A DNA stretch of 64,000 bases, taken from contig NZ_QPER01000001.1 of assembly GCF_009455635.1 (NCBI RefSeq), positions 124,001 through 188,000 on the forward strand, read 5' to 3'. Of the stretch, positions 58,590 through 64,000 are shown in pieces. Below the pieces are notes generated by a model. It ran no database searches, was not told the DNA's origin, and was given only the letters and a program-made list of their open reading frames with translations. The stretch's first letter is position 1, and each line of letters opens with the position of its first letter. The position numbers were made by a program, and so were the translations under genes. Source of the stretch: Paraburkholderia agricolaris (lineage in GTDB: Bacteria; Pseudomonadota; Gammaproteobacteria; Burkholderiales; Burkholderiaceae).

Positions 58590-59672
58590 TCAATCACTAA
58601 TAATATTAATTGCTGGCTTTTTTGCCTCGGTAATTACCCTCACCGAGCCGCGTTCGACGAGCGGTCCGTCGAGTTTTACCAGCCGGTGCCGCACCGGTGC
58701 GCCGGCCGCGCGGTTGTGTTCTTCCTGCAGCAAGGTTTCGACGGCCCAGCGCCCCAGTTCATAGTTCGGCAGCACCACCGTCGACAGCGGCGGATGCGTG
58801 TGACGGGCAATTTCCTGGTCGTCGTAGCCGAGTACGGAAATGTCTTCGGGCACACGCAGGCCGAGTTGCTTCAACGCCTCGATCGCACCCAGCGCGGTCA
58901 GGTCGTTGGCGCAGAAGATGGCGGTCGGCGGATGGGCTTCGCGCATCAGGGAGAGTGTCATTTCGAAGCCGACCCCCGAACTCCAGTCGCCGTCGCGCAC
59001 CAGTTCCGGCGCGAACGGCAGATCGGCGGTGGCGAGTGCGGTGCGATAGCCCTTGAGGCGGTCTTTCGAGGCGTCCTGCCACGGCTCGCCGTTGATATAG
59101 CCGATCCGCCGATGTCCCGCCTGCAGCAGATAGTCGGTTGCCAGATGGCCGCCCGCGACCTCGGCGGGCACCACCGACGACACCGCGCTTTCGCTCGTGT
59201 AGCAGTTCAGCAGCACGGTGGGCACCTGCGAGAGCGCCGTTGGCAGGGTGACCTTGCGGGTGTAGACGGTCGCGTAGATCACACCGAATACGTGCGGGTT
59301 CGACAGCGTGGCGTCGAGCACCTGCTTTTCGATGTCGGCATTGCCGTGGGTCGAGTAGACGGCGAGCATCTTGCCGTTTGCATAGGCCGCATCGCGTGCG
59401 CCGTCGACGTTGACGACCGGGTGGGGGCTGGTGGAAATCTCGTCCGCCAGGTAGACGATCAGGTTGCGCTCGTCGTTCGAAGCCGACACCGGCTCGCGTA
59501 GCGAAAGCCGGTAGCCGAGGTCGTGCGCGGCCTTCAGCACCTTGTTGCGGGTGGTCTCGGAGAATTTTGCGCCGGTCGCGTTGTTCAGGACCAGCGAGAC
59601 CGTGGATTGCGACACGCCGGTGAGCTTGGCGATGTCGGTCATGGTCGGACGGCGTTGAGTCGATTTTTTCAT
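58590..59672 (-). CDS. LacI-family transcriptional regulator
   Basis: 360 residues from ATG 59672. HTH at about residues 12-32 (TDIAKLTGVSQSTVSLVLNN) with hinge FSETTRNKVLKAAHDLGY, then the periplasmic-binding-protein-like effector domain (FCANDLTALGAIEALKQLGLRVPEDISVLGYDD). Probable local repressor of the importer and epimerase. Its 3' end contains a copy of the predicted operator. Confidence 0.92.
   Translation of the reverse strand: MKKSTQRRPTMTDIAKLTGVSQSTVSLVLNNATGAKFSETTRNKVLKAAHDLGYRLSLREPVSASNDERNLIVYLADEISTSPHPVVNVDGARDAAYANGKMLAVYSTHGNADIEKQVLDATLSNPHVFGVIYATVYTRKVTLPTALSQVPTVLLNCYTSESAVSSVVPAEVAGGHLATDYLLQAGHRRIGYINGEPWQDASKDRLKGYRTALATADLPFAPELVRDGDWSSGVGFEMTLSLMREAHPPTAIFCANDLTALGAIEALKQLGLRVPEDISVLGYDDQEIARHTHPPLSTVVLPNYELGRWAVETLLQEEHNRAAGAPVRHRLVKLDGPLVERGSVRVITEAKKPAINIISD
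58596..58607. promoter_or_regulatory. Predicted LacI-family operator upstream of ytfQ
   Basis: ACTAATAATATT at 58596-58607, shared with the sites near 59741 and 59830. It lies just inside the 3' end of the regulator gene and about 120 bases before the ytfQ start. A neighbouring TTATTATCGGTCAAT on the same DNA resembles the reverse complement of the 59830 site. Confidence 0.55.
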
Positions 59673-59740
59673 TGTGCGGGCCGCGTTACAGCGGCGCGAA
59701 AACAAGGGCATGCCGGTGGCATTCGTGGTGCGACGGTACC

Positions 59741-59751
59741 ACTAATAATAT
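59741..59751. promoter_or_regulatory. Predicted LacI-family operator upstream of its own gene
   Basis: ACTAATAATAT, 69 bases upstream of the regulator start. Position suggests autoregulation. Confidence 0.55.
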
Positions 59752-59829
59752 GCGCGCAGCAACGCGCGCTAACCCGCCATTTGGGAGCTTCTAACAGCAC
59801 GCGAATGGGTCAAATCAGACAAATTTATG

Positions 59830-59841
59830 ACTAATAATATT
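59830..59841. promoter_or_regulatory. Predicted LacI-family operator upstream of the epimerase
   Basis: ACTAATAATATT followed by GACCGAT; 140-150 bases before the epimerase start. The reverse complement, ATCGGTCAATATTATTAGT, resembles the ATCGGTCAAT block next to the ytfQ site. Confidence 0.55.
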
Positions 59842-59980
59842 GACCGATGTGCTTTGGCGTGCGATTCTCGGTCGCGCGGACCCTGGCGGTCCGCCGGCCG
59901 CGCGCTGTGTGCGGCATGTCATAGGAGACATTGATGGGCGTTCATGCCGCCATCCGCCTGAGGCCCGGCCTTTTCTGACC

Positions 59981-60970
59981 ATGCGCGACGTTTCCTTGAA
60001 TCCGGTCCGGCCCTTCGGCCATGAACTCACCGAGCTCGCGTGGCTTGACGACCCCGCGATCGCGCCGACGCTTGTCATGCTGACTTCAGGCGCCACACGC
60101 GTGGTGGTCGCGCCTGAAATCGGCGGCGCGCTGGCGGCTTACTACGAGTCGACGCCCGCAGGCCCGCTGCACTGGCTGCGGCCAGCCACGCAGGGAGCGT
60201 TCGAAGAACGCGATCCGCTGCGCATGGCGAGCTTCCCGCTTTTTCCCTACTGCAACCGGATTCGCGACGCACGCTTTCAGTTCGACGGCGGCATGGTCGA
60301 TCTGAACGGCAATGACGTGCGTTTTGCGCACGCGCTGCACGGCAACGCGTGGCGGAGTCCCTGGCAGGTGGGGACGCGCACGGAGCGCTCGGTGGAGTTG
60401 CACTTTGAACACGAACCGGATTCGCAGCGGCCAGGTGACTGGCCATTCCGTTATCGCGCGAGGCAACGCATCGAGTTGATTGGCGGCGCGCTGCGTATCG
60501 CGATGTCCGCGCAGAATCTGAGTGAACGGCCAATGCCCTTTGGCATGGGCCATCATCCGTACTATCCGCGCACTGCGCAGACCCGTGTCTTTGCCAATGT
60601 GCAAGGCATGTGGCACGCCGACGCGGACGTGCTGCCCACGCATCTCGGTCCGCACCCGGCGGTCGAGGCGCTGCGTCACGGCATGTCGCCGGATGCGTTC
60701 GCGCTCGACAACAACTTCGCCAACTGGTCGCGCGAGGCGACGATTGCGTGGCCCGACGAACACCGTCAATTGACGATGACCGCCGATGCGCCCTTCGATC
60801 ATATGGTGGTATTCGCGCCCGCCAACGATACGCAGCTATGCGTGGAACCGGTGACCAACACCACCGATTGTTTCAACGCGGTCGGCATGCGGGAGCAGGT
60901 GGGCGGCTGCGTGTTGCAGCCAGGCGAGGAGATTGCCGCGGCGCTGAACTGGACACCGCGCAGGGGCTAG
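59981..60970 (+). CDS. Aldose 1-epimerase family protein
   Basis: 329 residues from ATG 59981, where family similarity begins (LNPVRPFGHELTELAW). Galactose-mutarotase-like beta sandwich: HALHGNAWRSPW and FGMGHHPYYPR carry the catalytic-type histidines, FALDNNFANW an Asp; a C-terminal Glu is expected but I could not place it firmly. It probably interconverts anomers of the imported sugar. Divergent from the regulator and downstream of a predicted operator. No strong Shine-Dalgarno is seen. Confidence 0.85.
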   Translation: MRDVSLNPVRPFGHELTELAWLDDPAIAPTLVMLTSGATRVVVAPEIGGALAAYYESTPAGPLHWLRPATQGAFEERDPLRMASFPLFPYCNRIRDARFQFDGGMVDLNGNDVRFAHALHGNAWRSPWQVGTRTERSVELHFEHEPDSQRPGDWPFRYRARQRIELIGGALRIAMSAQNLSERPMPFGMGHHPYYPRTAQTRVFANVQGMWHADADVLPTHLGPHPAVEALRHGMSPDAFALDNNFANWSREATIAWPDEHRQLTMTADAPFDHMVVFAPANDTQLCVEPVTNTTDCFNAVGMREQVGGCVLQPGEEIAAALNWTPRRG

Positions 60971-61002
60971 CTCAGGGACTAGCTTAGAGACTAGCTCAGG
61001 GG
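60967..61002. repeat. 12-bp tandem triplication at the epimerase stop
   Basis: CTAGCTCAGGGA, CTAGCTTAGAGA and CTAGCTCAGGGG start at 60967, 60979 and 60991. The first overlaps the TAG stop. It lies between convergent genes. Confidence 0.75.
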
Positions 61003-61007
61003 CGGGT

Positions 61008-61805
61008 TCACTCCACCCGCAACCGCGCCATGTACGGCAGGTGATCCGACAGCCACGCGGTTTCCTGCGTCGGCTGGATCCATTCGATCGGTTTCATTCC
61101 GCGCACGAACATCTTGTCGAGCGCGAGCGCCGGCGAGAAGGCCGGGAACGTGCGGGCGGATTCGCCGAGCAATGTGGCCACTTCCTGCAGACCGTGTTCG
61201 GCAAAGAGCGGCACGGAGTCGTTGCGCCAGTCGTTGAAGTCGCCGGCCAGCACCAGCGGACCGTCCGGTGCTTCTTTCGCGATCCAGTGCGCGATCCAGT
61301 TCATCTGCCGCAAGCGCGCCGAGCGCGTGAGCGCGAGATGCGCGCACAGCAGCGTGACCGAATGACCGCCGAAGGTGGCTCGCGCTACCAGCAACCCGCG
61401 CCTTTCGAAGCGATGCGCGGAGATATCCCAGCGTCCGCCGAGGTCGAGCGGATGTGGCGACAGAATCGCATTGCCATGCCGCCACGACGGCTTGAACACG
61501 TTTGGTCCAAGCGCGATTTCGAGTTCGGCCGCGCGTGCGATCTCAGTGGCCTGACAATGCCAGACATCGCTTAACGGATCGGCGAGCGGCGAGCCGAAAC
61601 TGCTCGCCAGCATCGGCGAGGGCATGCGTCGCGCCATCGCTTCCTGTAAAAAATACGCGTCCGCGTGGGTCGACTGAACCCAGCGCTGCATGGCCTGCCA
61701 CGCCTGAAAACCGAGCGGTGTGCGGCCTTTGTGCAGATTCCAGCTCACCGCAATGAAATCCTTCGGCGCTACGCTCTCGCGGATCAATTCTTCTGGGTTT
61801 CGCAT
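61008..61805 (-). CDS. Endonuclease/exonuclease/phosphatase family protein
   Basis: 265 residues from ATG 61805 (MRNPEELIRESV). FIAVSWNLHKGR near the N-terminus, YFLQEAM (metal Glu), LLCAHLALTRSARLRQM, VLAGDFNDWRND (catalytic Asp/Asn) and WLSDHLPYMARL (catalytic Asp-His) define the fold. It resembles the YafD-like group; substrate (DNA, phospholipid or other phosphodiester) is unknown. A frame continuing upstream encodes a (Leu-Glu) repeat from the hexanucleotide tract and is not believed. Confidence 0.82.
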   Translation of the reverse strand: MRNPEELIRESVAPKDFIAVSWNLHKGRTPLGFQAWQAMQRWVQSTHADAYFLQEAMARRMPSPMLASSFGSPLADPLSDVWHCQATEIARAAELEIALGPNVFKPSWRHGNAILSPHPLDLGGRWDISAHRFERRGLLVARATFGGHSVTLLCAHLALTRSARLRQMNWIAHWIAKEAPDGPLVLAGDFNDWRNDSVPLFAEHGLQEVATLLGESARTFPAFSPALALDKMFVRGMKPIEWIQPTQETAWLSDHLPYMARLRVE

Positions 61806-61896
61806 GCCGCGTTGTCCACGTGTTCTGTTGAGGCTTCGGTTGTTCGCTTGAGTTTGCTCGAGTTTGCCTGGACCTGCGCTGGTTTGCGGCTGCTTC

Positions 61897-61926
61897 AGCT
61901 CCAGCTCCAGCTCCAGCTCCAGCTCC
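61897..61926. repeat. Hexanucleotide microsatellite (AGCTCC)5
   Basis: Five perfect AGCTCC units directly after TGCTTC. It lies between the secreted-protein stop (61930) and the EEP-protein start (61805), in the leader of the latter. Confidence 0.9.
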
Positions 61927-61929
61927 GGC

Positions 61930-62433
61930 CTAATCCGGACTGCTTGCGAGGCTTGCACGCACGCGGTAGACCAGCTTCGGATCCTTGTCGACGATTGTCC
62001 AGCTGGCCCATTGGCCGGCCGGCACTGTCAGACCGGGATGGCTCGCGCTCACCTGACGCGGTTGCGGCGGCAGCTTGCAGCCGGTGTCGGTTTGCTGCGG
62101 GGCGTCTTCCTCGAAGGTTTCCTGCGCGTCGATCGACAACGTGACCGCGTTCGCATCCGCCCGCAGCGGCGAGACCGTCAGCGTGCGCGCCAGATCGATG
62201 CTGCCGCCAGGCTGGTCTTTACAGCCGACGTTGTGCTGCACCACCTTGTGATGCGTGTCCGTGCGCGCCTGGCCGACGGTCGTGGTGCCGTCGAACGAAT
62301 CGATCTGCTGGCCGTCGCGCATGACCTGCAACTGCCATTGCACGACCTGCTGCGCCGACCCTTGCGCGTTGGCAAGCAGTGAGGTGCCGAACAGCGCGGC
62401 GGTCAGCACCGCGGCGATACTGGTTTTCCACAT
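61930..62433 (-). CDS. Small secreted protein of unknown function
   Basis: 167 residues from ATG 62433 with GGAGA upstream. Signal peptide WKTSIAAVLTAALFGTSLLANAQG. The mature part has two Cys (HNVGCKDQPGG and QTDTGCKLPPQ) that could form a disulfide, and a beta-rich pattern (QWQLQVMRDGQQIDSFDGTT). No family recognised. Probably periplasmic. Upstream of the EEP gene on the same strand. Confidence 0.75.
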   Translation of the reverse strand: MWKTSIAAVLTAALFGTSLLANAQGSAQQVVQWQLQVMRDGQQIDSFDGTTTVGQARTDTHHKVVQHNVGCKDQPGGSIDLARTLTVSPLRADANAVTLSIDAQETFEEDAPQQTDTGCKLPPQPRQVSASHPGLTVPAGQWASWTIVDKDPKLVYRVRASLASSPD

Positions 62434-62701
62434 AAACAAAGTCTCCGGTCACTGCATCCGGCAGGGTAGACAGAAGGCCATCTTACGCCTGATGCGCTGA
62501 ACGCCTTTCTGACATTTCAAACAGGGCCGGGTTCAGCAATACAGTATTTCAGGTGGGGTGGGGTATCACCGAAAACAAGCCGTTGTTAGCAGCAGAGCCG
62601 CACGACTGCTGGCTTGCACACGAAAATGTCATCGTTACACTGGACTTGAAACGGCGCCCATCAGGCGCCGCAGCAGCAAGGCCAGCCAGACGGGGTGAGC
62701 G

Positions 62702-63679
62702 ATGACAACAGCCATGGTCAAACAGGAAATCGCCGTAGCATCTTTCAGCCGGGTGTACGACCTCGATCAGGTCGAGCACGCACTGAACGATCTCGGTGAA
62801 GGCGCGAACGAAGCACTGCGCGCCACATACGAAAAGATGCTGAAAACCGGCAATCTGCGCTTCTGCGTCAAGCCGAACCGGATGCCCTCGATCGACGATC
62901 TGATCGACGCGCTGCCCAACTTTTCAGCACCGCTCGACGACATCCGCAAGCAGGTCGCCTTGTGTCTCGAGACCGAGGACCGTCTCGAACTCATGCCGAT
63001 CCTGCTGCTGGGCGACCCGGGTATCGGCAAGACTCACTTTGCCAAGCAGTTGGCGCGCCTGCTCGGTACCGCCTACCAGTACGTGGCGATGAGTTCGTTG
63101 ACCGCGGGGTGGATCTTGTCGGGTGCCTCGTCGCAGTGGAAGAACGCCAAGCCGGGCAAGGTGTTCGATGCGCTCGTGAACGGCAGTTACGCGAATCCCG
63201 TGATCACGGTCGACGAAATCGACAAGGCCACCGGCGATTCGCAATACGATCCGCTCGGCGCGCTTTATGCGCTGCTGGAACACGACACGGCACAGGCTTT
63301 TATCGACGAATTCGCCGAGATCCCGATCAATGCCGGCCACGTGATCTGGATTGCGACGGCAAACGACGAGCGCTCGATCCCGGAGCCGATTCTGAACCGG
63401 ATGAACGTGTACGAGATTCCGCCGCCGGATCACGACGGCGCGCGCCGTATCGCCCAATCGATCTATCACGAGATTCGCTCGGCGCATAACTGGGGGCTGC
63501 GCTTTCCGGAAACACTCGGCGACGCCGCGCTCGATGCGCTGAAGCTGGCATCACCCCGTGAAATGCGGCGGGCGATTCTGAATGGCTTCGGCGCGGCGCG
63601 CATTGACGGGCGCGATGGGATCGAAGCCGGGGATATCAGGCTGGATTACGGAAATCGCCGAAAACCGATCGGTTTTTGA
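62702..63679 (+). CDS. AAA+ ATPase (Lon-like ATPase domain without protease domain)
   Basis: 325 residues. An N-terminal helical region of about 90 residues precedes the AAA+ core: Walker A GDPGIGKT at 104-111, Walker B VITVDEIDKA, sensor 1 WIATANDER, Arg finger PILNRMNVY and a C-terminal lid (ASPREMRRAILNGFG). The core is close to Lon-type ATPases, but no Ser-Lys protease domain follows. GGGGTGAG precedes ATG 62702. Partner proteins are unknown. Confidence 0.82.
   Translation: MTTAMVKQEIAVASFSRVYDLDQVEHALNDLGEGANEALRATYEKMLKTGNLRFCVKPNRMPSIDDLIDALPNFSAPLDDIRKQVALCLETEDRLELMPILLLGDPGIGKTHFAKQLARLLGTAYQYVAMSSLTAGWILSGASSQWKNAKPGKVFDALVNGSYANPVITVDEIDKATGDSQYDPLGALYALLEHDTAQAFIDEFAEIPINAGHVIWIATANDERSIPEPILNRMNVYEIPPPDHDGARRIAQSIYHEIRSAHNWGLRFPETLGDAALDALKLASPREMRRAILNGFGAARIDGRDGIEAGDIRLDYGNRRKPIGF
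63661..63676 (+). terminator. Palindrome at the AAA+ ATPase stop
   Basis: AAAACC-GATC-GGTTTT is a perfect short palindrome ending one base before the TGA; T-runs follow at 63674 and 63682. A weak terminator is plausible. Confidence 0.4.
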
Positions 63680-64000
63680 GGTTTTTTACGCCGTTTTTGT
63701 GCGAAAACCGCCTTCAGAGGGGTTTATTGAGGTTGCAAATCGGGTATCCATACCGAAAATAAGATGAATGCTTCGGCAATTGTTGCTAATTACGAGGTGC
63801 GATTGCGTCGTGGTACATGCCATCTGCGCCGCCGTCGTGCATCCGGCCCGCATGAAGAGTCGAGCGCGGCGGCCGTCGGCGGCGTACACTAATCCTGTCC
63901 GAAGCATGCGTTTTAGACCTGTTCAAGACCGAATGCCCGCAGTTCCGACTGCGGGCATTTGTGTCTGTGCAGCGTCGTGCAATTTTTCCAGACGGTTGCG
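63680..64000. other. Terminal 321-bp region without a recognised gene
   Basis: AT-rich start (63680-63780), then a GC-rich part with a possible -10 TACACT near 63886. A perfect 12-bp hairpin AATGCCCGCAGT/ACTGCGGGCATT, loop TCCG, lies at 63932-63959; it could be the leader hairpin of a gene beyond the window or a terminator. No coding frame supported. Confidence 0.5.

Larger units (their letters stand above)
59673..59980. other. 308-bp divergent region between the regulator and epimerase genes
   Basis: It holds two copies of the predicted operator (59741, 59830) and the divergent promoters. The right half (59850-59980) is GC-rich and could encode a longer epimerase N-terminus, but that extension is low-complexity and not supported. 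Confidence 0.5.

Overview
The window looks like a primary-chromosome segment of a Betaproteobacterium of the family Burkholderiaceae, most likely Paraburkholderia. The grounds are the GC-rich DNA, the housekeeping order (gatAB, metXW, regBA-hslUV-dksA, xerC-DUF484-dapF-lpxL-metK), the beta-type DksA, and a dispersed palindromic intergenic repeat that I associate with Paraburkholderia. The genus is inferred from gene content, not from a search.

Region 1 (1-35.5 kb) is mostly core metabolism and housekeeping. In order it holds the 3' end of gatA with gatB; a PPK2 polyphosphate kinase; xthA; an M48 metallopeptidase behind ampG; the metX-metW pair; slmA and a HAD nucleotidase; argB; a small Cys-rich CWC protein; a TPR protein; the redox sensor pair regB/regA; hslVU; dksA; a His-rich COG0523 metal GTPase; rlmI; xerC, DUF484, dapF and an LpxL-type acyltransferase; metK with a structured leader; a PhyH-type dioxygenase; an aldo-keto reductase; an MFS transporter; srkA; and a secreted DUF3857/transglutaminase protein. 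Several small proteins lie between these genes.

Region 2 (35.6-48.6 kb) is accessory. A PepSY-TM gene lies behind a Fur-like site. A MITE-like inverted-repeat element of about 380 bp follows. Then two 1,640-bp IS3-family copies in opposite orientation flank an aerobic molybdenum-hydroxylase operon (coxS-L-M-D-E-G and xdhC). The CoxL active-site loop is AYRGAGR, the form II type, so the substrate is unknown. Each IS copy sits in the loop of a palindromic repeat. DNA next to each repeat is strikingly G+T-rich on one strand, and this reaches into neighbouring genes.

Region 3 (48.6-53 kb) has an amino-acid permease, a NarL-type two-component system with dyads in its long promoter region, and ferredoxin-NADP reductase.

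Region 4 (53.4-61 kb) is a sugar-uptake module: a YtfQ-YtfR-YtfT-YjfF-type ABC importer, a LacI-family repressor and an aldose 1-epimerase. A shared 11-mer in front of ytfQ, lacI and the epimerase is the likely operator. The last 3 kb carry an endonuclease/exonuclease/phosphatase-family protein, a small secreted protein and an AAA+ ATPase.

I saw no tRNA, rRNA, CRISPR array, prophage or toxin-antitoxin module. The strongest unexplained signals are the strand-asymmetric G+T composition tied to the repeats, the inverted-repeat element at 36.7-37.1 kb, the metK leader and the 12-13-bp tandem array upstream of the COG0523 gene.
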